A stretch of 35,954 bases of DNA from an uncultured Patescibacteria group bacterium (GTDB lineage Bacteria > Patescibacteriota > Minisyncoccia > Phycocordibacterales > UBA12088). Every line of letters begins with the position of its first letter. Within the stretch, counting starts at the first letter, position 1. The stretch spans positions 1 to 35,954 of the forward strand of contig CAMYLP010000006.1 of NCBI GenBank assembly GCA_947259245.1, given 5' to 3'. Made by a program: the position numbers and the translations under genes. This document shows positions 1 to 6,680 of the stretch, in pieces. The notes beneath the pieces are model-generated. The model saw nothing but the letters and a program-made list of their open reading frames with translations. It did not search any database and was not told the DNA's origin.

Positions 1-47
1 AGATAGGCGCCTCAAGAGGTTCATACGAAAATGGTAGCACCCCTCTG

Positions 48-77
48 TTTACAGGACAATGCTTTAAGTGTTAATAT
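48..77 (+). promoter_or_regulatory. Putative sigma70 promoter of tRNA-Tyr
   Basis: TTTACA at 48-53 and TAATAT at 72-77 are 18 bases apart. This would start transcription near 84, giving a leader of about 23 nt for RNase P to remove. The -10 match is only moderate. Confidence 0.4.
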
Positions 78-106
78 GTTCGCTACGTCACGTTTTGAAC
101 TGACAT

Positions 107-189
107 GCGTCGGTGGCGGAGTGGTCAATCGCACTTGGCTGTAAACCAAGCGGCTTATGCCTACGCAGGTTCGAATCCTGCCCGGCGCA
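107..189 (+). tRNA. tRNA-Tyr (anticodon GTA)
   Basis: This is a class II tRNA with a long variable arm. The 7-bp acceptor stem pairs 107-113 with 182-188 (one G-U pair) and A189 is the discriminator. The anticodon loop ctgtaaa lies between cttgg and ccaag and reads GTA. The T arm gcagg-ttcgaat-cctgc is at 165-181. CCA is not encoded, so the 3' end must be completed by a CCA-adding enzyme. Confidence 0.95.
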
Positions 190-194
190 CTACG

Positions 195-232
195 AAAAAT
201 ATGTACCAGCTTCTTGCTGGTACATATTTTTT
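195..232 (+). terminator. Intrinsic terminator of tRNA-Tyr
   Basis: A long perfect stem (195-210 with 216-231, loop ttctt) ends in a run of T just after the tRNA. Both flanks are A/T-rich, so it could work in either direction. Confidence 0.8.
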
Positions 233-277
233 GTTAGAGAGCTGAGTGCAGCGAACATAGTGAGCGAGCAGTGAGAT

Positions 278-292
278 TCCTGCCCGGCGCAC
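278..292 (+). repeat. Copy of the tRNA-Tyr 3' end
   Basis: These 15 bases are identical to 176-190, the end of the T arm, the acceptor strand and the discriminator of tRNA-Tyr. The copy has no tRNA body and lies about 100 bp downstream, beyond the terminator hairpin. It may be a remnant of integration at the tRNA 3' end. Confidence 0.75.
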
Positions 293-298
293 ACAGTT

Positions 299-322
299 AT
301 AGCCCTGCTTTCGCAGGGCTAT
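299..322. terminator. Hairpin downstream of the 103-residue gene
   Basis: Ten-base arms (299-308 and 313-322) flank the tetraloop tttc. It sits just past the stop of the minus-strand gene at 331-642. There is no clear T run, so it may be a weak terminator or a 3' stabilising hairpin. Confidence 0.45.
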
Positions 323-330
323 GTACTTCG

Positions 331-642
331 TTAAGGGGTAGCGTGTTTCTTTTGAAGGTACGTTCGTTCTTCATGATACCTCACTATCTCGTTCGCAGCT
401 GTCGAAATGAGAATTGAGAAGCACATCCATATGACCAACAGGACAAGAGAAATGATAGTATCCAGCACAGCGAGTAATCCTGCCACAGTATGTACATTCT
501 GCGTCTGGGTAACGAAAAAGTGCCATGCAATGTAGCCATGAAAGAGCGCCATGCACAGAAACACCAGTGCCCCACCAATACATATGAAGATCTCTTGCTT
601 TGCCCGTCGTATGGTTGCGGCAGACGGTTTTGTAGCAAACAT
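331..642 (-). CDS. Small two-helix membrane protein, unknown function
   Basis: This is a 103-residue protein with a basic N-terminus (residues 1-16) and two hydrophobic segments at about 18-42 and 54-82. A short charged tail follows. The likely topology is N-in, C-in. The start is supported by a strong Shine-Dalgarno site, AAGGAGGAG, just before ATG at 642. Most core genes here lack such a site. I do not recognise the family. The gene lies in the variable strip beside tRNA-Tyr, so it may be accessory. Confidence 0.65.
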   Translation of the reverse strand: MFATKPSAATIRRAKQEIFICIGGALVFLCMALFHGYIAWHFFVTQTQNVHTVAGLLAVLDTIISLVLLVIWMCFSILISTAANEIVRYHEERTYLQKKHATP

Positions 643-729
643 GATCGACTCCTCCTTATGTTTGAGCCTTTACGGAGCATACCAACACAGCACATGATAG
701 TCTAGACGTTGAACAGGATAACGCCCCGC

Positions 730-867
730 TTACGCAGGGTGTTGTAGTACAGCTTCATCGTCAGCTAATGTATAGGTAATCCACCCCGTCACTTTTTGAA
801 ATGTGACCGAAACATTTGAGCCGTTGTCGGCACCATCATCAGATTTCAGCCCACAAATTATCGTTAC
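730..867 (-). pseudogene. Possible remnant: open frame without a start
   Basis: On the minus strand a frame of about 45 codons runs from just after TGA and TAG stops to a TAA at 730-732. It has no usable start codon and no ribosome-binding site. The product would be hydrophilic (it contains KSDDGADNGSNVSVTF). It could be the tail of a decayed gene or chance. Nothing else is seen in 643-912. Confidence 0.2.
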
Positions 868-912
868 CTATCAGTTAAACAGGATTTTCAATAGTTGCTT
901 TCTGTAAAAATT

Positions 913-1650
913 TTAACCCTTCCCCTCTTCAGCAATAGGGTTTGTAATATGGAATGTTTCACTAACTGCACTATCGAAAAGTTTTTTTGGTGCAATTCCG
1001 TGTTTCAAGGCCTCCGTGTTTTCTAAATAACCATCTTTATATACAGTAAAGGGATTGTCCAAGGTATCTACCGGATAGTCGCGCGGACCTGGCTCTATCT
1101 GCACTTTTTCCCGCACTAGCAATAAGACCCTGTAATCGCCAGTTTTTGGTGGAGTAGTAATTATATCCAAACCAGCATTGCGCCATGTATCTTCAGGAAT
1201 GAATTCTATATTACCAGCGCTTGATTCTACCTCTGCAATAAAACGTTGGAGGGTGTTCGTGTCATCAATAAGGTAGAGTTCTTTTTTCTGTCCTGAGGAA
1301 TCAATGTAGTTTTCCGAAACTAAGCCAAATTCAATGCTTATAGTGTCATATATAGAATATTCATTCTGATTATTTTTTATTGACACATACGAGATTAAAT
1401 CTATGTCAGTGTCATTGTCTGCAGAAGGAGATTTCTCTACTTCCTTAATTACAACCTTCTCAACCTCAACCACCTTCTCTGGGGCATACGTATACCCAAT
1501 CCACCCCCCAAAGAAAGGCAAAAGTACAAAAAGCACCATGGCTAGATACTTGGAGAGTGGAGTTACTGTTGTCCAAGCACTCACCGCGGAATCTGGTGCA
1601 GGGTCGGCTTCATCTGGTGCAGGGTCGGCTTCTGGTTCCATACGCTTCAT
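913..1650 (-). CDS. Membrane-anchored protein with Ala/Asp/Pro-rich repeat, unknown function
   Basis: Starting at ATG 1650 the protein has about 245 residues. The N-terminus holds two copies of EADPAPD, encoded by a 21-bp tandem repeat at 1592-1631. One hydrophobic segment (about residues 34-56) follows, then a short Val/Glu/Lys-rich stretch that may be helical. A C-terminal domain of about 165 residues is probably extracytoplasmic. The start is uncertain: TTG 1674, ATG 1650 and ATG 1641 are all possible. A TATGCT box ends 3 bases before ATG 1650, which would favour a near-leaderless start at 1641. I do not recognise the C-terminal domain. It lies in the variable strip. Confidence 0.7.
   Translation of the reverse strand: MKRMEPEADPAPDEADPAPDSAVSAWTTVTPLSKYLAMVLFVLLPFFGGWIGYTYAPEKVVEVEKVVIKEVEKSPSADNDTDIDLISYVSIKNNQNEYSIYDTISIEFGLVSENYIDSSGQKKELYLIDDTNTLQRFIAEVESSAGNIEFIPEDTWRNAGLDIITTPPKTGDYRVLLLVREKVQIEPGPRDYPVDTLDNPFTVYKDGYLENTEALKHGIAPKKLFDSAVSETFHITNPIAEEGKG
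1592..1631. repeat. 21-bp tandem repeat, two copies, in coding sequence
   Basis: The unit tctggtgcagggtcggctt plus two bases occurs twice. It encodes the acidic, proline-containing N-terminal repeat of the membrane protein at 913-1650 and is in frame, so copy-number change would keep the gene open. Confidence 0.8.
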
Positions 1651-1686
1651 GTTAGCATACTGGGTTCGAGCCAACTACAGTACGGC

Positions 1687-1758
1687 GCACATACACACAG
1701 TCAAAATCCCACTCAGTGGGATTTTGTTATCTATACCTCAGCAATTTCGTACGGTTTT
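1687..1758. repeat. 72-bp direct repeat, copy 1 (copy of the clpB 3' end and terminator)
   Basis: It is identical over 72 bp to 2600-2671. It contains the terminator hairpin (1703-1725) and, on the minus strand, the last eight codons (KPYEIAEV and stop) of ClpB. The two copies bracket the lipoprotein gene at 1998-2438. The identity ends sharply on both sides, which suggests recent duplication by insertion or recombination. Confidence 0.9.
1703..1725. terminator. Bidirectional terminator hairpin in repeat copy 1
   Basis: A 10-bp stem (aaaatcccac with gtgggatttt) and a three-base loop, with A/T flanks on both sides. It is a duplicate of the clpB terminator. Confidence 0.7.
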
Positions 1759-1873
1759 GCTTTGAACAGTTCTTTTACAACATCAATCGAAACTTCATTG
1801 TGGTCGTCAAGGAAACTAGATACTTTTTTTGGTCTTTTACAACATGTTCACCCGTTGCTGTATTCTTTGCCAT
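1731..1873 (-). pseudogene. Small ORF broken by a -1 frame step at A_AAA_AAG, ending in the ClpB tail
   Basis: An ATG at 1873 opens a 17-codon frame (begins MAKNTATGEHVVKD). At 1829-1823 the frame reads A_AAA_AAG, the dnaX-type -1 slippery site. In frame zero translation leaves this sense and stops 15 codons later. After a -1 step it continues for 30 codons and ends in KPYEIAEV, identical to the ClpB C-terminus because it lies in the 72-bp repeat. Both halves contain the local pattern VVK plus D or E, each in its own frame, which supports one ancestral reading frame. It may be a decayed gene with a lost A, or a recoded small gene. No ribosome-binding site is seen. Confidence 0.35.
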
Positions 1874-1920
1874 TTGCGGCTATTTTTAAAATAAATAAGG
1901 CCCTCTTTTTCTACATATAC

Positions 1921-1949
1921 TTGACATATAGTACCTTTCATGCTATTTT
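1921..1949 (+). promoter_or_regulatory. Sigma70 promoter of the lipoprotein gene
   Basis: A perfect TTGACA at 1921-1926 lies 17 bases from TATTTT at 1944-1949. The predicted start is near 1956, giving a leader of about 40 nt with a Shine-Dalgarno site. Confidence 0.7.
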
Positions 1950-1997
1950 AATGATAGGTTCTTTCCTAACTAACAATCAACTTTTGGAGGTTGAACA

Positions 1998-2438
1998 ATG
2001 AAGAAACTTTACATCGTGGCTGTAGTTTGCTGTGCCCTGCTTTTGTCTGCATGTGGCAAAGAAGACCCAAGCAACTTCGTGGAGGGCGAGATTGTTGGCA
2101 TCAGCAGTAATCTGTCCAACATCGAAGGGAACGCCGAATGGATCGGTCTCGTGAGTTACTCAAACGAAACCGTAAAATTTGGCAACGGCTTGGTGATTCG
2201 TGTGAAAACTGACGATGGCACGTACGTGATCCAAGTCGATCCTACAGACTGGGGCGGAAGTCATGGCCCTCAAACCATCATCAATCTTGCAGGTGCGCTT
2301 GAAATTGGTTCTCGTGTTCGATTCCCTACCGAGCTTCATGGTCGTACTAACATGGCAAAGCTGCCACTGGGATTCTCGAAATCAAAAATCGGAATGCTTG
2401 ATCCTGACGACATTGAACTCCTCCCACCAAGCGAGTAA
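1998..2438 (+). CDS. Putative lipoprotein, unknown function
   Basis: This is a 146-residue protein. The N-terminal signal MKKLYIVAVVCCALLLSAC carries a lipobox (LSAC), predicting lipid attachment at Cys19 and display on the outer face of the membrane. The mature part is mostly polar with no second hydrophobic segment. The start is set by GGAGG at 1986-1990, 7 bases before ATG. The gene has its own consensus promoter and its own terminator, and it is bracketed by the two 72-bp repeats. It therefore looks like a self-contained inserted cassette. No family was recognised. Confidence 0.85.
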   Translation: MKKLYIVAVVCCALLLSACGKEDPSNFVEGEIVGISSNLSNIEGNAEWIGLVSYSNETVKFGNGLVIRVKTDDGTYVIQVDPTDWGGSHGPQTIINLAGALEIGSRVRFPTELHGRTNMAKLPLGFSKSKIGMLDPDDIELLPPSE

Positions 2439-2455
2439 GTTCACCAAACTCAACT

Positions 2456-2510
2456 GACCGCCGACCCAAAGAAGCCACTTGGCTCTCTCACGGGTCAGGC
2501 GGTTTTCTTT
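2456..2510 (+). terminator. Terminator of the lipoprotein gene
   Basis: The arms gaccgcc/accc (2456-2467) pair with gggt/ggcggttt (2492-2503), with a smaller hairpin (agccacttggct) in the loop. A T-rich run follows. Confidence 0.65.
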
Positions 2511-2599
2511 TACACAAACACCTCTTCTATCTTTACAAAATTCGGTAAGAAACAGTATTCTGACTCAACGATACTGGTACGAACTACTTGCATTCCCGT

Positions 2600-2671
2600 G
2601 CACATACACACAGTCAAAATCCCACTCAGTGGGATTTTGTTATCTATACCTCAGCAATTTCGTACGGTTTT
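2600..2671. repeat. 72-bp direct repeat, copy 2 (native clpB 3' end)
   Basis: It is identical to 1687-1758. This copy overlaps the end of the intact clpB gene (2644-2671) and its terminator, so it is the likely source of the duplication. Confidence 0.9.
2616..2638 (-). terminator. Terminator of the nifS-clpB operon
   Basis: A 10-bp stem with a three-base loop ends 6 bases beyond the clpB stop, with a T run on the minus strand. It can also stop plus-strand transcription. Confidence 0.75.
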
Positions 2672-5343
2672 ACTGTGCTTGGTTTTGCCTTCCCGCGACC
2701 TTTCTTCACATCGAATGCGATCTCTCCCTTCTTGATGGACACCGACACTGCGCCACCCTCCTTCACACCGTTGGTGACGAGCATGCTTGCTACCGGCGTT
2801 AGTATCTTCTTTTGTATCAGACGCTTCATGGGGCGCGCACCATAGTGTGGGTCGTACCCCTCCTTTGCCAGGAACTTGATGACATCCTTGGTCACCTTGA
2901 ACTTGATCTCCTTGTCCTCGAGACGCTTCTTCACCACTTCTATCTGCATCTCTGCTATCTCGTGCACCACCTGCGGTGCGAGAATGTTGAACAACAGAAT
3001 CTCATCGAGACGGTTCAGGAACTCAGGACGGAAGAACTCCTTCAATGAGTCCATGACCTTGCTCTTTGCGTGGTCGTAGTCTGCACTTTCGCTCGTGTCG
3101 GTAGAAAAGCCCATGCGGCTCATGCGGTCTATGTGCTCGGCACCGATGTTGGAGGTGAGGATGATGATGGTGTTCTTGAAGTTCACGACCCTGCCCTTCG
3201 CGTCGGTCAAGTGCCCGTTGTCGAGCACCTGAAGCATGATGTTGAACACTTCCGGGTGTGCTTTCTCCACTTCGTCGAAGAGCAGTACTGAGTACGGCCG
3301 GTGACGTACCGTTTCGGTGAGGTTCCCTCCCTCTTCATATCCAACATATCCGGCTGGCGCGCCGATTATCTTCGACACGCTGTGCCGCTCCATGTACTCA
3401 CTCATGTCCACGCGTATCAGTGCTTTTTCATCATCAAACATGAACTCAGCGAGCGCCTTTGAGAGCTCCGTCTTTCCGACGCCCGTCGGCCCGAGAAACA
3501 GGAATGAGCCAATAGGCCGGTTCGGGTCTGCGATACCGGTACGTGATCGGCGAACTGCATCAGCAATCTGCTTCACCGCATCATCCTGTCCACGTACGCG
3601 CCTTTGGAGAGCTTCTTCCATACGTGACAGTTTGTTTGCCTCTTCTTCGAGCATGCGCGCCACGGGAACACCCGTCCAGCGACTGACGACATCCGCAATC
3701 TCAGCTTCAGTTATCTCCTCCTTTAATATACGGCGTGTACGTTGCAGCTTCTTCATGCGCCGCACGTTTGTCGTAAGCTCCTTTTCTAGTCCGGGTATCG
3801 TACCGTAGCGGATTTCGGCCGCTTTCGTGAGGTCCGCGATGGACTCTGCGTTCTCCGCCTCGACACGCTTCTGCTCCAAGTCCTTCTTGATGCGCTTTAT
3901 CTCACCAAGCGTGTCCTTTTCGTTCGTCCACTTGACCTCAAGCTCACGTGTTTTTTCTCGCAATTCAGTGATCTCCGTGTCGATAGCCTGAATCCTCGCC
4001 TTTGCCTTTTTGCTTATCGCTGTCGATGTGGATTCGTCCGCGTCTTTCTTCAGTGCCTCTTTCTCGATCTCTAGACGACGTATCTTCCGATGTGTCTCCT
4101 CGAGCACCGGCGGTTTGTTCTCGAGCGCTATACGCAGTGCTGATGCGGCCTCATCTATGAGGTCAATGGCCTTGTCCGGAAGAAAACGCTCTGTGACGTA
4201 CCGGCTCGACAAGTGTGCGGCGGCGATGATCGCATCATCAGTAATGCGCACACCGTGGTAATTCTCATACCGCTCACGAAGGCCGCGTAAGATCGCTACG
4301 GCGTCGTCTAGCGATGGCTCGTTCACCCGTATCGGCTGGAAGCGCCTCGTGAGGGCCTGATCTTTCTCAAAGTGTTTCTGGTACTCCTTTGTGGTAGTGG
4401 CACCAATGACTCGCAGCTCCCCACGTGCAAGTGCGGGTTTGAGCATGTTGGCTGCGTCGATAGCGCCTTCTGCACCACCTGCCCCGATGATGGTATGTAT
4501 CTCGTCTATGAATAAAATGATGTTTCCGTTTGCCCGTTCAATATCCCGCATCACCCCCTTGAGCCGCTCCTCAAACTCACCACGATATTTCGTCCCTGCA
4601 ACGAGCAAACCCAGGTCAAGTGAAACCAGCTCTTTACCACGCATGCTCTCGGGTACCTCACCTGCGGCCATGCGCACTGCAAGACCCTCTGCGATAGCGG
4701 TCTTACCGACGCCCGCTTCACCTATGAGGATCGGGTTGTTCTTGGTGCGGCGTGAGATTATCTGGATCACTCGCGTTATTTCAGTGTCACGTCCGATCAC
4801 CGGATCGAGTTTGTTCTCAGCAGCAAGCTGTGTAAGTGAACGCGTGTACTTTGCAAGGGCACGAGAACGCTTCGGTTGATTTGCCTCGTCACCTTCGACA
4901 CTGCGGGCTTCCTGCAGTGCCGTCACAACGGTCTCGCGATCGAATGAGTACCGAGACAAGACATCGGCGGCAGGACCCGGCGTGTCGATGATGGCTACGA
5001 ACAGGTGTTCGGTTCCGACGAACTGATCATTGAGAGATGCTGCGACCTTACCAGCATTTTCCAGTACCTGCGCGAGTTCAGGTGTGAGGTACAGCTGGTA
5101 GCTCGGCGACAACACCGTTGCGTTCTCTGGTGACTCAAGTGCATCCAGTATGGTGTCCGTGAGAGCGATAACATCGATATTCAAGCGCTCCAATAGCGAA
5201 AAGACGACGCTCTCTTCCTGGAGTACCACAGCGGCAAGCAAATGAAGAGGGTTCACGTGATTTTGACCCCGTTCAACTGCGAGCTCGTGTGAACGACGCA
5301 CTGCCTCCTTCGCTTTGGGTGTGAAATTTTGGAACGGTACCAT
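2644..5343 (-). CDS. clpB: ATP-dependent disaggregase ClpB
   Basis: A cytosolic Hsp100 unfoldase of 899 residues that pulls aggregated proteins through its hexameric pore, normally with DnaK. In order: a double Clp_N domain (1-145); first AAA+ module with Walker A GEAGVGKT at 208-215, pore loop [11 protein letters not shown] at 250-260 and Walker B IDEIH at about 279; a full-length coiled-coil middle domain (about 410-535), which separates ClpB from the protease-bound ClpC/ClpA; second AAA+ module with Walker A GPTGVGKT at 618-625 and pore loop GYVGYEEGG; and a D2-small domain. It starts 31 bp after nifS and is probably cotranscribed with it. No strong ribosome-binding site is seen. The last eight codons are duplicated at 1731-1758. 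Confidence 0.97.
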   Translation of the reverse strand: MVPFQNFTPKAKEAVRRSHELAVERGQNHVNPLHLLAAVVLQEESVVFSLLERLNIDVIALTDTILDALESPENATVLSPSYQLYLTPELAQVLENAGKVAASLNDQFVGTEHLFVAIIDTPGPAADVLSRYSFDRETVVTALQEARSVEGDEANQPKRSRALAKYTRSLTQLAAENKLDPVIGRDTEITRVIQIISRRTKNNPILIGEAGVGKTAIAEGLAVRMAAGEVPESMRGKELVSLDLGLLVAGTKYRGEFEERLKGVMRDIERANGNIILFIDEIHTIIGAGGAEGAIDAANMLKPALARGELRVIGATTTKEYQKHFEKDQALTRRFQPIRVNEPSLDDAVAILRGLRERYENYHGVRITDDAIIAAAHLSSRYVTERFLPDKAIDLIDEAASALRIALENKPPVLEETHRKIRRLEIEKEALKKDADESTSTAISKKAKARIQAIDTEITELREKTRELEVKWTNEKDTLGEIKRIKKDLEQKRVEAENAESIADLTKAAEIRYGTIPGLEKELTTNVRRMKKLQRTRRILKEEITEAEIADVVSRWTGVPVARMLEEEANKLSRMEEALQRRVRGQDDAVKQIADAVRRSRTGIADPNRPIGSFLFLGPTGVGKTELSKALAEFMFDDEKALIRVDMSEYMERHSVSKIIGAPAGYVGYEEGGNLTETVRHRPYSVLLFDEVEKAHPEVFNIMLQVLDNGHLTDAKGRVVNFKNTIIILTSNIGAEHIDRMSRMGFSTDTSESADYDHAKSKVMDSLKEFFRPEFLNRLDEILLFNILAPQVVHEIAEMQIEVVKKRLEDKEIKFKVTKDVIKFLAKEGYDPHYGARPMKRLIQKKILTPVASMLVTNGVKEGGAVSVSIKKGEIAFDVKKGRGKAKPSTVKPYEIAEV

Positions 5344-5374
5344 GTTTTTGTTATCTCAGACTATCATTAAAACA

Positions 5375-6568
5375 TTAGTGTTTTGCTTCGTCAAGTTTCC
5401 GTACCGTATCAATGACGATGTCCGTAGCACGTTTCATCTCCTCACCGGTGGTAAATCTCGATAGAGAGAAGCGAACGGCTCCCCGGGCGCGCTGGCGGTC
5501 ATTGTATAGCGCTTGGACCACGTAGCTGCCCGGCTTATTGGTTTTCAGGCAGGCACTGCGGGTGCTAGCTGCCACGCCACGCGCATCAAGCTCTAAGACG
5601 AAGCGTTCTCCCTCGAGCCCCATGAACGAAACGTTCGCGTTCCCCGCGGTGCGAGCGTCACGTTCCGGTCCATTTACTAGAACACCTCCCACCGTACTCG
5701 ATAGTGTGGAGACGAATGTATCCCGCATCTCTGACACTTGCGGAACGTAGAAATCTCTTTCATCTTCAACGATTGCTATTGCGGTGCTTATGCCAACGAT
5801 GAGCGGTGTCGGAGGAGTACCCGGTCGGAGCCCGTGCTCCTGCGAACCACCGTACAGGATGGGCTTCAGGTGAACATCCCGCTTTCGGTAGAGAAGCCCG
5901 ACCCCTTTGGGACCGTGTACCTTTTGGCCATCGATGGTCATCATGTCCACACCAAGCGCGTCCACCTTGCATGAGATCCACGGCGTCGCCTGACTTGCGT
6001 CCGTATGAAAGTACGGCATTTGCGACTTGGCACCTCTTCGGAAGCGTTTGATGACTTTGTATATCCCCGGAATATCCTCAATGGTGCCGACCTCATTGTT
6101 GGCGTAGAGCACGGACACCAGAACCGTTTCCGGACGCAGGGCGCCCCGTAGCTTCACGAGGTCTATCCTCCCAGTCTCATCCACGGGAATACGGGTCACC
6201 TGTACCCCTTTTCGCAGAAGCTGGTCGACACAGTCGCGGACAGAGCTGTGTTCCACGTCACTGGTGATGACGTGCATGGAGGTCAACGATCTCTCCTCGG
6301 CGAGTAGCTCAACGAGGCCACGTATCGCCAGGTTGTTTGACTCGGTCCCGCCCGACGTAAAAATGACTTCGTCTGCGTGCACACCGAACGCCTCAGCTGA
6401 CCTCTCACGTGCGTCTTCAATGGTGCGGTGCGCACGTACACCTTCTGCATGCAGCGACCCGGCATTGCCTATGTGTTCTCGCCAGTACGGTTGCATGGCA
6501 CTAAGGACACGGGGGTCAACCACTGTTGCAGCAGCGTTATCAAGGTATATGCGCGGAACAGATGCCAT
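5375..6568 (-). CDS. Cysteine desulfurase (NifS/IscS family)
   Basis: A PLP-dependent enzyme of 397 residues that takes sulfur from cysteine as an enzyme-bound persulfide, for Fe-S clusters or tRNA thiolation. The fold-type I signature LDNAAAT is at 9-15, a conserved His is at 107 (DVEHSS), the PLP lysine is K216 (DGQKVHGPKG) and the persulfide Cys is C340 (STRSACLK). The usual SGHK motif reads DGQK. ATG 6568 is preferred over GTG 6613 because the nifS motif then begins close to the N-terminus and a promoter (TTGTAA-17-TATCAT) lies 9 bases upstream. No scaffold gene (iscU) is adjacent. Confidence 0.93.
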   Translation of the reverse strand: MASVPRIYLDNAAATVVDPRVLSAMQPYWREHIGNAGSLHAEGVRAHRTIEDARERSAEAFGVHADEVIFTSGGTESNNLAIRGLVELLAEERSLTSMHVITSDVEHSSVRDCVDQLLRKGVQVTRIPVDETGRIDLVKLRGALRPETVLVSVLYANNEVGTIEDIPGIYKVIKRFRRGAKSQMPYFHTDASQATPWISCKVDALGVDMMTIDGQKVHGPKGVGLLYRKRDVHLKPILYGGSQEHGLRPGTPPTPLIVGISTAIAIVEDERDFYVPQVSEMRDTFVSTLSSTVGGVLVNGPERDARTAGNANVSFMGLEGERFVLELDARGVAASTRSACLKTNKPGSYVVQALYNDRQRARGAVRFSLSRFTTGEEMKRATDIVIDTVRKLDEAKH

Positions 6569-6577
6569 ATCTTGCAC

Positions 6578-6606
6578 ATGATACCTAAACGTGGTCTTGT
6601 TTACAA
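6578..6606 (-). promoter_or_regulatory. Promoter of nifS-clpB
   Basis: On the minus strand TTGTAA (6606-6601) and TATCAT (6583-6578) are 17 bases apart, with ATG nine bases beyond the -10 box. The -35 box occupies the same DNA as the -35 box of the divergent infB promoter. Confidence 0.5.
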
Positions 6607-6628
6607 ACAGCACCCTTCAAGCTATACT
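6600..6628 (+). promoter_or_regulatory. Promoter of infB-rbfA
   Basis: TTTACA at 6600-6605 and TATACT at 6623-6628 are spaced by 17 bases. The leader would be about 46 nt. It contains ATG codons at 6641, 6647, 6653 and 6656 in another frame that overlaps the infB start. Confidence 0.7.
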
Positions 6629-6680
6629 CAGCCACATCTTATGTCCATGCGAATGATGGTCCATACACAAAGAAGCGAGT

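Noticed and set aside
1660-1690. A possible tRNA remnant (gggttcgagcc followed by cggcgcac)
   Set aside because: Only a T-loop-like string and a short tail match; there is no stem pairing, so chance is likely.
1762-2001. A plus-strand ORF of 79 codons before the lipoprotein gene
   Set aside because: No ribosome-binding site; it runs over the lipoprotein promoter and Shine-Dalgarno site and opposes the recoded minus-strand frame.
3317-4879. Long plus-strand ORFs opposite clpB
   Set aside because: They are antisense shadows of a conserved gene with no start signals, rich in Ser/Arg as expected from reverse frames.
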